Of a DNA stretch of 49,181 nt, positions 15,701 through 25,388 are shown in pieces. This DNA comes from Acidobacteriaceae bacterium (GTDB lineage Bacteria; Acidobacteriota; Terriglobia; Terriglobales; Acidobacteriaceae), in contig PKXQ01000091.1 in assembly GCA_003132405.1 (NCBI GenBank), forward strand, positions 9,612 to 58,792. Direction: 5' to 3'. Position 1 is the stretch's first letter; every line of letters begins with the position of its first letter. The position numbers and the translations under genes were made by a program. Below the pieces are notes generated by a model that worked only from the letters and a program-made list of their open reading frames with translations, was not told where the DNA came from and did no database searches.

Positions 15701-16509
15701 ACTTACTCGCCTCCAGGTACGGACTAACGAATTCGCGGCGGAATTCGGCGCCGGCATCCGCTGCGGTGCTTTCTTGTCTTGCCTTGCTTCTGCTTCTGGG
15801 CAATATCCTGCTGACCGGTTGTGGGCACAAACCTCAGCAGGCGCAGGTTCCCCCGCCTCCGCCAATTCCGCAAGAGCAACCGACCACCGCTCGACCCGCA
15901 CAAGCTCCTAACCGCAATACAGGTGAAGACGAGAAGATACAACTTCCCGCCGATGCCAAGCCCATCTTCGAGGAAACCGGCGTGGCCAGCTGGTATGGCG
16001 CTCCCTATCACAATCGGCGCGGATCGAATGGCGAGGTTTATAACATGCACGCCATGACGGCCGCTCATCTTACTTTGCCGCTGGGCTCGATTGTCCGAGT
16101 TACAAATCTAAAAACTGACCATTCAGCGCTGGTGCGGATCACCGATCGCGGGCCGTTCGTGCCGGGACGCATCGTCGATCTTTCGCTCGCCGCCGCGAAG
16201 GCACTGGATGTTTACTTGCCCGGCACCGCGAAAGTGCGCTTGGAGGTGATGCAATCGCCCGCGCCTATCGATACCGGTGGCCGCTGGGCCGTTCAGATCG
16301 GCTCCTTCGCCGGTCAAAAGGCAGCTGCCGAACTCGCAGACCACCTCCAGAAGCGTTACCAGACGGCCAAAGTCCTGAAGTTCGTAAGTCCCGTAGGAGT
16401 GTGGTGGGTGCGGGTGCGAGTATTGGATGACGACCGCGAGCGCGCCATCGCTCTGGTTCGCGAGACCGAGACCGCCGAGGGATCGGTATTCCTGGTGCGC
16501 CTCGATTGA
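15697..16509 (+). CDS. rlpA: septal ring lytic transglycosylase-like lipoprotein RlpA
   Basis: RlpA-type proteins act on stem-peptide-free glycan at septa from the outer membrane. The 270 residues comprise a signal peptide with lipobox ILLTGC (Cys42), a Pro-rich linker, a double-psi beta-barrel at about 94-186 (GVASWYGAPYHNRRGSNGE, then VRITDRGPFVPGRIVDLSLA) and a SPOR domain at about 195-270 (WAVQIGSFAGQKAAAELADH). The RlpA hallmark SWYG and DRGP segments are present. The only upstream start is a TTG overlapping the preceding gene's stop, so the N-terminus is about 20 residues longer than a typical lipoprotein signal peptide. That raises the chance of an unrecognised start. Confidence 0.9.
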   Translation: MNLLASRYGLTNSRRNSAPASAAVLSCLALLLLLGNILLTGCGHKPQQAQVPPPPPIPQEQPTTARPAQAPNRNTGEDEKIQLPADAKPIFEETGVASWYGAPYHNRRGSNGEVYNMHAMTAAHLTLPLGSIVRVTNLKTDHSALVRITDRGPFVPGRIVDLSLAAAKALDVYLPGTAKVRLEVMQSPAPIDTGGRWAVQIGSFAGQKAAAELADHLQKRYQTAKVLKFVSPVGVWWVRVRVLDDDRERAIALVRETETAEGSVFLVRLD

Positions 16510-16629
16510 AAACAGTTCTTTACAAATCCTACTTACTTGGCGTGTTATTGTTCTTCCGGAGATACAAGGCAGTTATATCTCAGGTTACTCGCCGGATGAT
16601 CGTAATCCCAGGCGAGAGGAGACTAACTC

Positions 16630-16971
16630 ATGGCGGATTGTCTATTCTGCCGCATCATCAAAGGCGAAGTACCATCCAAGAAAGTTTATGAAGACGACCA
16701 CACCTTTGCCTTTGAAGACCTGAATCCACAAGGTCCGACGCACGTGCTAATCGTCCCAAAGAAACATATAGCCGGTTTAAAGGACGCCACCGACGAAGAC
16801 GCCGAGATCGTCGGCCGCTGTCATCTAACCGCTGCCCGCATCGCACGCCAGAGGTCGATCGAAGACGGCTATCGCACCGTATTGAACGTCGGTCCGCGCT
16901 CCGGACAATCGGTTTTCCATCTGCACGTGCACCTGATCGGCGGGCGCGCGTTGTCCTGGCCGCCGGGCTAG
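16630..16971 (+). CDS. HIT-family nucleotide hydrolase (Hint type)
   Basis: A 113-residue histidine-triad protein of the Hint/HinT branch, which hydrolyses nucleoside phosphoramidates and acyl-adenylates. Features are CLFCRIIKGE with a CxxC zinc pair, DLNPQGPTHVLIVPKKHI, and the triad FHLHVHLIGGR (His97, His99, His101; His99 the expected nucleophile), ending WPPG as in HinT. AGAGGAG lies about 11 nt upstream of ATG 16630. It belongs to a plus-strand run following rlpA, with 120 bp of non-coding sequence in between. Confidence 0.92.
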   Translation: MADCLFCRIIKGEVPSKKVYEDDHTFAFEDLNPQGPTHVLIVPKKHIAGLKDATDEDAEIVGRCHLTAARIARQRSIEDGYRTVLNVGPRSGQSVFHLHVHLIGGRALSWPPG

Positions 16972-17010
16972 AATCCTTCCCACCCAACTTCTCTGCCTTA
17001 CAATCGTGGG

Positions 17011-17211
17011 ATGGCAAACCTCACACTGGTGTATGGCCTGCGCCTGCTGCCCGCCGACGAAGTCGCGGAGGTGCAGGCGGCAACCATCAAATTAAAAAAT
17101 GGGCGGGATGCGCATGTCACCATGCACATCCTCGAGGGCAGCAAAGACGAGATCGAAAAGCAACTTAAGACGAGTCTCTCCGCGTTCTTCGACATCTATC
17201 CAGAGATATAA
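17011..17211 (+). CDS. small conserved-looking protein, unknown function
   Basis: A 66-residue protein, MANLTLVYGLRLLPADEVAEV onwards, with a mixed beta-alpha pattern and a charged C-terminal helix (KDEIEKQLKTSLSAFFDIYPEI). No motif identifies a function. It begins 39 bp after the HIT gene and ends 14 bp before the phosphatase gene, so it is probably in their operon. Confidence 0.65.
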   Translation: MANLTLVYGLRLLPADEVAEVQAATIKLKNGRDAHVTMHILEGSKDEIEKQLKTSLSAFFDIYPEI

Positions 17212-17225
17212 ACGGCACTCAGGCG

Positions 17226-19421
17226 ATGAAACTGATCTCTCTGGAACTCGAGAGCAAGCTGCGCGATAGAGGCCTCTGGCCGCAGAGCTGGGTCGCATGG
17301 GCGGCGCTCTACGCCTTGGGACTCGACCTGCTGCTGTTCGCCGCGCAGTGGTTGACGCGGCATATAAGCCCGTCGTTTTCGGACAGCCTCACCGGCTGGG
17401 TAATTTTTCTCAGCGTTCTGGCGATTGTGCTGCTCGCCATCGCAGCCTCGCGATGGCTGCGCTCGCAGCTCCTGTGGCGGCTGCGCAACCGGTTGATTGT
17501 GACGTATATTTTTATCGGCGTGATTCCGGTCTTTCTGCTGGTTGTGATCTCGCTCATCACGCTCTATCTGCTCGCCGGCCAGTTCGCCAGCTTCGTTGTA
17601 ACCTCTGACATCGCCACTCATCTCCGCAGCATGGAGTCGGCCAACCGAACCATCGCGCATCACCTGGCGACGCAAATTTCTGCAGGTGGCAAACTTGACG
17701 AAGAAGTTCTAAGTCGGACCAGGCCGCGCCGCACCGAATGGTCGCGCCGTCAAGTCTGCGCGCGCTATGGCAATGAGCCGCAGACTTATTGCGTCGGGCC
17801 CGAGAAAGCAACCGCCTCCGCTTTTCCTCCATTTATCGCGGGCGATTTCGACGACATTGTGCGCGATCACGGCACACTTTATCTTCGGACAGCCACTGTG
17901 ATTGCGCTGGAGCCAGTATCTTCGCCGGTAACTTCGGCGTCGGCCTCCTCGTCAACTTCCTCGTCAACTCTGCGTGTGCTCTCAAGTGAGCCGCTCGATA
18001 AGAATTTCGTGGAGATAATCGCCGGCGATCTCGGCCGCATCGCGGTCTACGGCGCGGCCGGCCCGGCACCGAGTTCGATTGCATCGCCAAATCCCGCCGA
18101 GCCCAAACCATTCTTAACCTTCGAAAACGGCGCACAGCGCGAACAAACCTTCTCCGCTGGAACGATTCCGCCCGCGAGCGGCACCTTCGATCACGAGATC
18201 ACTTTCCCGATTCCGCTGCAAGTCATCGATTGGGCCACCGGAGAACGCCAGCGTGCGGGAGCGCTAGCGGAGGTCGAGACGCGCCCATCCGTCCTCTATG
18301 CGAGACTCTTTGCCGCGCTCGGCGATTATGCCCGCGGCGTCGAATATATCTTGTTGTCGATCGCGATCATTTTCGCTCTCATCGAGTTGTTTGCGCTTTT
18401 CGTGGGCGCCAAACTGACGCGCAGCATTACCTCGGCCGTCGCCCAACTCTACGAAGCCACCAAACACATCAATCGCGCCGATTTCAGCCATCGCATCACC
18501 GTGCAGTCGAGCGACCAACTGGCGACGCTCGCCAACTCCTTCAACTCGATGACCACTTCCATCGAGAAGCTGGTGCAAGAGCAGAAGGAAAAGCAGCGAC
18601 TGGAAGGCGAGTTGGCGATTGCGCAGGAAGTGCAGGCCCAACTCTATCCGAAGTTAATCACGCAACTCGACACACTCGAGGTCCACGGTTTCTGCCGGCC
18701 CGCGCGAACCGTCAGCGGAGACTACTACGATTTTCTCGCGCTCAATTCCGAGAGGCTGATGCTGGCCGTCGGCGACATCAGCGGCAAAGGAATCTCAGCG
18801 GCGCTGCTCATGGCGACAATCTATTCGGCCGTCCGCGCCTACAGCATCGAAGACCTGCCCATCCTCCGCGAACTGATGCCGCGCCAACCGGCCACGATGG
18901 CCGTGTCGAGAGGTGGTTCCAGCCTGCTCCTTGATTCTGAATCGCGAACGACAGAAGTATCGCCCGCAACGCTGCTCGCGCTTTTGAACCATCAACTTTA
19001 TGAAGGCACTCCGGCGGCAAAATACGCGACGTTGTTTTTGGCGATCTATGACGCGGCGACGCGAAGCCTCACCTACGCCAATGGCGGTCACCTGCCGCCA
19101 ATTCTGATTGGCAAAGATGGCTCCTCCCAGTTGCTGAGCTGCGGCGGGACTGTAGTCGGCTTGTTCGACAATTTGAGTTTCCCGGAAGCAACCGTACAAC
19201 TTCGCCCCGGCGATCTGCTCGTGGCTTACACTGACGGAGTCACGGAACCGGAAAACGATTATGGCGAATACGGCGAGGGCCGATTGATCCAGTTAGTACG
19301 CGAAAATCGTCATCTTCCGCTCGAGCGCATCACCGAAATCGTTATCGCCGCCGTCGCCGACTGGATCGGCGACAACGAGCAACCCGACGACGTAACGCTG
19401 GTATTGGCGCGCGCAAGGTAG
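17226..19421 (+). CDS. membrane-anchored SpoIIE-type PP2C phosphatase with HAMP domain
   Basis: A 731-residue RsbU-like serine phosphatase. Hydrophobic helices lie at about 27-46, 58-77 and 93-120, then a periplasmic or extracytoplasmic region, a further helix at about 371-395, a HAMP domain (LTRSITSAVAQLYEATKHIN, RADFSHRI) and a coiled linker (LVQEQKEKQRLEGELAIAQEV). The C-terminal catalytic domain starts near 470: QAQLYPKL, SGDYYDFLAL (metal Asp), VGDISGKGISAALLMA, YANGGHLPPIL, YTDGVTEPEN and PDDVTLVLARA. These metal-binding residues are intact. Such proteins usually dephosphorylate an anti-sigma antagonist in a partner switch; no antagonist or anti-sigma gene is seen in the window, so the target is unknown. 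Confidence 0.9.
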   Translation: MKLISLELESKLRDRGLWPQSWVAWAALYALGLDLLLFAAQWLTRHISPSFSDSLTGWVIFLSVLAIVLLAIAASRWLRSQLLWRLRNRLIVTYIFIGVIPVFLLVVISLITLYLLAGQFASFVVTSDIATHLRSMESANRTIAHHLATQISAGGKLDEEVLSRTRPRRTEWSRRQVCARYGNEPQTYCVGPEKATASAFPPFIAGDFDDIVRDHGTLYLRTATVIALEPVSSPVTSASASSSTSSSTLRVLSSEPLDKNFVEIIAGDLGRIAVYGAAGPAPSSIASPNPAEPKPFLTFENGAQREQTFSAGTIPPASGTFDHEITFPIPLQVIDWATGERQRAGALAEVETRPSVLYARLFAALGDYARGVEYILLSIAIIFALIELFALFVGAKLTRSITSAVAQLYEATKHINRADFSHRITVQSSDQLATLANSFNSMTTSIEKLVQEQKEKQRLEGELAIAQEVQAQLYPKLITQLDTLEVHGFCRPARTVSGDYYDFLALNSERLMLAVGDISGKGISAALLMATIYSAVRAYSIEDLPILRELMPRQPATMAVSRGGSSLLLDSESRTTEVSPATLLALLNHQLYEGTPAAKYATLFLAIYDAATRSLTYANGGHLPPILIGKDGSSQLLSCGGTVVGLFDNLSFPEATVQLRPGDLLVAYTDGVTEPENDYGEYGEGRLIQLVRENRHLPLERITEIVIAAVADWIGDNEQPDDVTLVLARAR

Positions 19422-19577
19422 GGGAAGCCGTCAGCCCTCGGAATTCAGCACTCTGTGCACGTCCATGTGACGCAACTCACATGCTACCGTGGCGCACATC
19501 ACTGTTGATCTTCATTTCTCGGCGTTTAATCACACCAAACAACAAACTCATCCTTGGGAACGGAAGGTCGATCTATC

Positions 19578-19748
19578 ATGACGGAGAATACGGGAAAGCC
19601 GGCAAGTATTGTCGACGCGAAGGGTGTGCCGCTTCCGCAATCAAGCGGAGCAGCGAACGCCGGATCGAGCGATCCGCGGAACTTTGAAAAAGAGGTGCAC
19701 ACCTGGAATCCGACGCTGCCCATGTGGCGGAGAAGCAACAAGGAGTAG
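19578..19748 (+). CDS. small unstructured protein, unknown function
   Basis: A 56-residue ORF beginning MTENTGKPASIVDAKGVPLP with GGAAGG about 10 nt upstream of the ATG. The protein is polar, without helices or motifs, and ends WNPTLPMWRRSNKE. It is separated by about 150 bp from the phosphatase gene and convergent with the S46 peptidase gene. Its codon use looks ordinary. It may be a genuine small gene but support is modest. Confidence 0.45.
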   Translation: MTENTGKPASIVDAKGVPLPQSSGAANAGSSDPRNFEKEVHTWNPTLPMWRRSNKE

Positions 19749-19811
19749 CATTCCACTGAATCTGGCTGCCGATGTTTCGCCAGAAAATACGGTCTCCCCA
19801 AGTTGCGCCGT

Positions 19812-21902
19812 CTACTGCCGCCCCGCCTCGATCTCATCGACAACATGATCCATGTGGTAGACCTTCCTGAGGCCTTCAAGAAGCGCACGGCTGTCGACCG
19901 CTACCGCGCGATTCTTCGCCGCATCGTAACCGTAGTCCCCGCCCAGCGAAAAAATATTTCCGTCAAAGATCAATCCAACCACATTGGCATCCCGGTCAAT
20001 CAACGGACTGCCTGAGTTGCCTCCGATGATGTCATTCGTCGTCGACAGGTTCATCGGCAAAGCCAGATTCATCGTCGCCTTGGCCTTGAGCCAGCTTTCC
20101 GGCAGCACGAACGGAGCCGCGCCTGTTGCTCGATGGAACAGTCCGTCAATCGTCGTGTAAGGCTGAACGAATTTTCCCTCGGCGTCTTCGAATCCCTTCA
20201 CGCTTCCAAAACTTAGCCGCGCGGTAAACGTCGCGTCGGGATCGACGCTGGTGCCATAAACCGCAAAGCGTGCGCTAGCGATCCGCTCTGCCGCCGACCG
20301 CGTCGGAGCATCCACCCGTGCCTCATAATCTTTTCGCATGGCGAGAAGATCGTCGTCAATCGAAGCGGCAAACCGAATCAGCGGATCGTTCGACGCCGCC
20401 ATCGCACTCTGGCCGCCACTGTAAAGATTCTCGCGCACCTTGGGATCATCGAGATGCGTGCCCACTATCAGCCTATGCGCCAATTGCTCAGGAGATTCAT
20501 TGCCCAGCATCTTGCGCACAAACGGATCGTCCGCGCCCATGTCCCGTTGTAACTCGGTAAACATGAGCTTCAAATTAAGTTCCTCTAGGTCTTTATAGAC
20601 TGGCACGGGCGCCGACAGCGCCTGCTGCACGTGTACGAGCGATTGATCCGTATATTCCGGCAACCGCTCCGTGTTGGGCTTGGCGCGCTCCTCGGCGGCG
20701 CGTACCAGCGTGATCGCGTAATGAAGCGGCGCCGAAAAATAATTGAAAATACCATCCACGTGGTGAGTAAACAGTTGTGCGCGCACTCGCTGAATTTGCG
20801 CGATATCGTCCCACGCCGAAGCATCCGCTGCCAGCTTTGGATCCGCCGCAACCGCGGCGCGCAGGCGTTGCTCCTCCTGTTGTTTACCGGCAAAAAACTG
20901 CGGGTCGAGCAGAGCCCCCTGCCTTCCAAAGTCCGCCTTGAAATCGTTTTCCACAAAAAACAGCTGCTCACGTGCTTCTCGCATTTGTTCTGAGCCGCGA
21001 GTTATGAACTCCTCCAGTTCTCCGCGATACTCGGCGGTCTCCGGAATGTCAGATGGAAACCCCGTGTCGCGCTCAAATGCCAACTGCGCAATCGTCAATT
21101 CGCGGCTCGTGCCGCCGGGGTTTCCGGATACGAACACAAGATCGCCATCCTTCGAACCGTTTCGGCTCCAGCGCAAATAATCATGGCTAATGACAGGCTT
21201 GTCCCCCTCATAGGCGCGCACGAGCCCGATATCAAAGTCGAAGCGCGGAAAATTAAAATTGTCGGGATCGCCGCCGAACTGCGCAACCGTGAACTCCGGC
21301 GCAAACACCAGCCGCACGTCGGTGTAGCGCTTGTAGCGATACAAATCATAGATGCCGCCGTGATACAGAGAAACCACGTCGCAGCGCACGCCCGCATCTG
21401 ATCCACAACCCTGCTGCAGCTGGGCCTGCTTGGCATGAAGCGCCTTGTTCGCCTCGTCTCCCGTTTTGCCGGCGATTGCACCCTGCACTTCATTGGTCAC
21501 ATCGCGAATCTCGACCAGTTGATCGAGCTCGAAGTCAGGACATTTCCGCTCCTCCGCAATAGACTTCGCGGCGAAACCAGTTTCGACAAAGTTTTGCTTC
21601 GGCGTCGAAAGCTGCTCCACGCAATCCACCACGCAATGGTGATTCGTCATCACCAGCCCCTGCACCGAGATGAACGATGCCGAGCAGCCGCCAGCGATCC
21701 GCAGCGAAGACAGCCGCACATGATCAAGCCAGGATTGCGAAGGCGCGAAGCCATATTTCGCCGCCACCGTCTTCGACGGGAAATTGTCGAAAGTCCACAT
21801 CCCCTCGTCGGCCTGCAGCGACGGGGTGAGGGCGAGGCAGGCAGCCAGTAATCCCGTTACGAACCAGGTGCATCGCGGCAGGCTTTTTGAATTCATTCTC
21901 AT
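19812..21902 (-). CDS. S46-family dipeptidyl-peptidase (DPP7/DPP11 type)
   Basis: An exported serine exopeptidase that releases dipeptides from oligopeptide N-termini in the periplasm. The 696 residues begin with a signal peptide (TWFVTGLLAACLALTPSLQA) and then DEGMWTFDNFP, the mature S46 start. Catalytic residues visible are the His in VMTNHHCVVDC (88-89) and Ser630 in IIGGNSGSPLID. The position 18 residues after the serine, which sets P1 preference in this family (Gly in DPP7, Arg in DPP11), is Gly648 in IFDGNIF, pointing to a DPP7-like hydrophobic or broad preference (inference). AAGGGGAAG precedes two in-frame ATGs (21902 and 21896); the first is used here. It stands alone on the minus strand. 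Confidence 0.92.
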   Translation of the reverse strand: MRMNSKSLPRCTWFVTGLLAACLALTPSLQADEGMWTFDNFPSKTVAAKYGFAPSQSWLDHVRLSSLRIAGGCSASFISVQGLVMTNHHCVVDCVEQLSTPKQNFVETGFAAKSIAEERKCPDFELDQLVEIRDVTNEVQGAIAGKTGDEANKALHAKQAQLQQGCGSDAGVRCDVVSLYHGGIYDLYRYKRYTDVRLVFAPEFTVAQFGGDPDNFNFPRFDFDIGLVRAYEGDKPVISHDYLRWSRNGSKDGDLVFVSGNPGGTSRELTIAQLAFERDTGFPSDIPETAEYRGELEEFITRGSEQMREAREQLFFVENDFKADFGRQGALLDPQFFAGKQQEEQRLRAAVAADPKLAADASAWDDIAQIQRVRAQLFTHHVDGIFNYFSAPLHYAITLVRAAEERAKPNTERLPEYTDQSLVHVQQALSAPVPVYKDLEELNLKLMFTELQRDMGADDPFVRKMLGNESPEQLAHRLIVGTHLDDPKVRENLYSGGQSAMAASNDPLIRFAASIDDDLLAMRKDYEARVDAPTRSAAERIASARFAVYGTSVDPDATFTARLSFGSVKGFEDAEGKFVQPYTTIDGLFHRATGAAPFVLPESWLKAKATMNLALPMNLSTTNDIIGGNSGSPLIDRDANVVGLIFDGNIFSLGGDYGYDAAKNRAVAVDSRALLEGLRKVYHMDHVVDEIEAGRQ

Positions 21903-21979
21903 TTACTTCCCCTTGGAGTTTTATAGTTTGACCCCAGCGTGTTCATTCGCGCGGTGAACCGATCGACGCCGATCATTGA

Positions 21980-22247
21980 TCAGTCAATGTGGCCACGCAT
22001 CTCGCGCAGCCATCGATTGATGCCCTTTTTGCCCGACGGGATGCCGGGAGTCCCGATGCCCGCGTATTTGGCAAAAGCGCTTTCGATGCGAACAAGCCGT
22101 ATATGCACACCATCTTTGTCACTCTCGAAAAGCAACCGGTCTCCCGTACCAAACCCCAAGAGCCGCCGAATTTCGACCGGTATGGTGATCCGGCCCTTTG
22201 CTCGTTATTTTGGCTTGCTTCCGCGCGGCGATCTCCGATTCACTACT
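21980..22247 (-). pseudogene. AbrB/MazE/SpoVT-type antitoxin remnant (start lost, frameshifted)
   Basis: Reading the minus strand from 22247 gives SSESEIAARKQAKITSKG, then one extra G in the GGG at 22194-22196 shifts the frame. The +1 frame continues RITIPVEIRRLLGFGTGDRL and LFESDKDGVHIRLV, ending GINRWLREMRGHID and a TGA at 21980-21982. The SKGxITIPxEIR segment is the AbrB swapped-hairpin DNA-binding signature found in VapB/MazE-type antitoxins. The codon just before SSES is TAA rather than a start. No PIN or MazF toxin ORF is adjacent. It is therefore a decayed, orphan antitoxin, unless the extra G is a sequencing error. Confidence 0.75.
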
Positions 22248-22292
22248 TTATTCCACTTTTCTTGAATTTGCGTATTGCAAGAGCGAGCCACC

Positions 22293-22325
22293 AAAAAATG
22301 CGGGAAGGATTGCTCCCTCCCGCAT
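22293..22325 (-). terminator. rho-independent terminator of gdhA
   Basis: On the minus strand, arms ATGCGGGA (22325-22318) and TCCCGCAT (22305-22298) form an 8-bp stem around a 12-nt loop and run into six T residues (22298-22293). It lies about 30 nt downstream of the gdhA stop. Confidence 0.85.
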
Positions 22326-22356
22326 GGCCTGCCTTTATGTCTAGATCAGGCTTGAG

Positions 22357-23800
<1,444 letters not shown>

Positions 23801-23918
23801 ACAACAAAGGACACCGCAGAATTGCGGCTAGTAACCATTGGAGACCCCGCGCTCAAGCTGTGCCGTGATTGCCATCACCAGACCGGGTGATTCATTTCGC
23901 GCAAGCGCCCTTCAACAT

Positions 23919-25022
23919 TTACCTATGACCGCCGAGGTTGATCACCGTCACATTGCCCGTAACCTGCTGGCTAAATCTCATGCCTCCGACGACGACAAGG
24001 CTGTGCCCCATAACCAGCAGCCCGCGATGATCCATAGTCGGTTCGGACACGTCATCGTTAATCGTCTCCCATTGCTGGCTGTAAACGTCATAGGCGAAGG
24101 TCAGCGCCGAAGGTTCCGCTGGCCGCCCGTTATAGCCAATTCCGTTGTAGTCATAAGGCGTATCGCTCCCGCCGGAAAAATAAATCTTCCCGCCTCTTCG
24201 ATCCGCCGCTCCCGCACCGGCCGCTATGCGAAAGCGCACGCTCCCCGGATGCGCCACAATCTGCGACCACTCAATTTTCGTGATGTCGCCCTTCTTCGAA
24301 CTCGGAAGCTTCCCCATCCAGCAGTCGCTCGAAGCCACATACTTCGGATTCGCCCCGCCTGTATTCTTTCGTGCGCCATCGGCAAAAACAATCGTGTCAC
24401 CAACGATCGCGCCCGCATGACCAAACACCGGCATCCCCGGAATCGGCGTACCCTGCATCCACGTATCTTTATCCGTGTCGTAAATCTGCACATTGGGAAC
24501 CGCACCCAACTCCGCCGTCGACCGTCCGCCAATCAGAAAGATATAGCGATCTCGATACACTCCTACCACTGCATCCGCCACCGCCACCGGAATATCTTTC
24601 CCGCGATAATAGCGATTCTCCGCCGGCACAAACACGTTCAGGTCCGGCACGGTAGTCTCGCCGCCCTGCCCATCAATGACGTAGCCCCCAAAAATAAAAA
24701 CCTGCTCATGCAAAGCCACCGCCGACGCGCCCAGTCGCCCCGCCACGCCAGGAACCGGCCGCAGCTCTTTCCACTTCCCCGTCCCCGGATCCAACTCGTA
24801 GGCGCTTCCCGTCACCGCATCCCAGGTTTTCTTCGGCCCTATGCCCATGAAGGAAAAAATCCGCGAATCGCCAAAGTCGTGCGAAATAGCGACCGCATTA
24901 TTCGAGAGCGGCACCGGCAGCGGGCCGAACTTAGCTTCCACGGCAGCCCGCATCGGAGGGATGAAAAGACAGAATAGCGCCGCAAAGAAAGCAAGCCGAA
25001 AAACCTTCGGTAGCAACCTCAT
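23919..25022 (-). CDS. secreted kelch-repeat protein
   Basis: A 367-residue exported beta-propeller. The signal peptide is MRLLPKVFRLAFFAALFCLF. Kelch blades follow, recognised by repeated strand-GG-strand patterns: HEQVFIFGGYVIDGQGG, RYIFLIGGRSTAELG, GKIYFSGGSDTPYDY and HSLVVVGGMRFSQQV, with the characteristic Trp/Tyr residues between them (WKELRPVPG, YDTDKDTWMQG, YSQQWETI). Kelch propellers mediate protein or carbohydrate binding; no enzyme motif is seen. ATG 25022 is used because it opens the signal peptide; the frame extends to 25079. It stands between gdhA and the TonB-dependent receptor. Confidence 0.8.
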   Translation of the reverse strand: MRLLPKVFRLAFFAALFCLFIPPMRAAVEAKFGPLPVPLSNNAVAISHDFGDSRIFSFMGIGPKKTWDAVTGSAYELDPGTGKWKELRPVPGVAGRLGASAVALHEQVFIFGGYVIDGQGGETTVPDLNVFVPAENRYYRGKDIPVAVADAVVGVYRDRYIFLIGGRSTAELGAVPNVQIYDTDKDTWMQGTPIPGMPVFGHAGAIVGDTIVFADGARKNTGGANPKYVASSDCWMGKLPSSKKGDITKIEWSQIVAHPGSVRFRIAAGAGAADRRGGKIYFSGGSDTPYDYNGIGYNGRPAEPSALTFAYDVYSQQWETINDDVSEPTMDHRGLLVMGHSLVVVGGMRFSQQVTGNVTVINLGGHR

Positions 25023-25388
25023 CGCTGAAATGATAGCAGCGAAAGCCTCGTGGTAAAGCGGCGGTAAATCGCCCTGCAAGGGCTCCGCCTATGCAATTTG
25101 GTAGAAATACCGCCCGGCGTCGTCCAGTTATTCATATACTTCTCTTCGATACGTCCGTAACTCTCTGAAATTGCGCAATCACGTTTGGTGCCTCGGGTGC
25201 CATCAACTTACGCAAGCAATTTTACACAAAATGACAAGACAAAGATTGACAGCAATGCAGGTCGAAGCACAAAATGCCGGAACTCCGCAGCAGGCAATAT
25301 GCCTTGCCGTCAGTCAAAAAAACTTTGGCCAGTGGGTAGTCAGGCAATCCACAACCAGAGTCATCATGAATAGAAAGGCTCCTTCCCA
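25023..25388 (+). promoter_or_regulatory. intergenic region with candidate promoter for the TonB-dependent receptor
   Basis: This 366-bp gap holds no convincing ORF. TTGACA at 25246-25251 with CAAAAT at 25270-25275 (18-bp spacer) is a fair promoter candidate, giving a leader of about 100 nt. AGGCA-ATA-TGCCT at about 25293-25305 is a small inverted repeat within that leader. No riboswitch was recognised. Confidence 0.35.

Noticed and set aside
16506..16691. Short ORF after rlpA with a hydrophobic start, considered as a YidD-like gene
   Set aside because: It lacks the Cys motif of YidD, runs into the HIT gene in another frame, and the HIT ribosome site lies inside it.
23838..24977. Long plus-strand ORF of 379 residues
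   Set aside because: It is antisense to the kelch gene, rich in Arg/His/Pro, and has no domain; the minus-strand frame has a signal peptide and kelch motifs.
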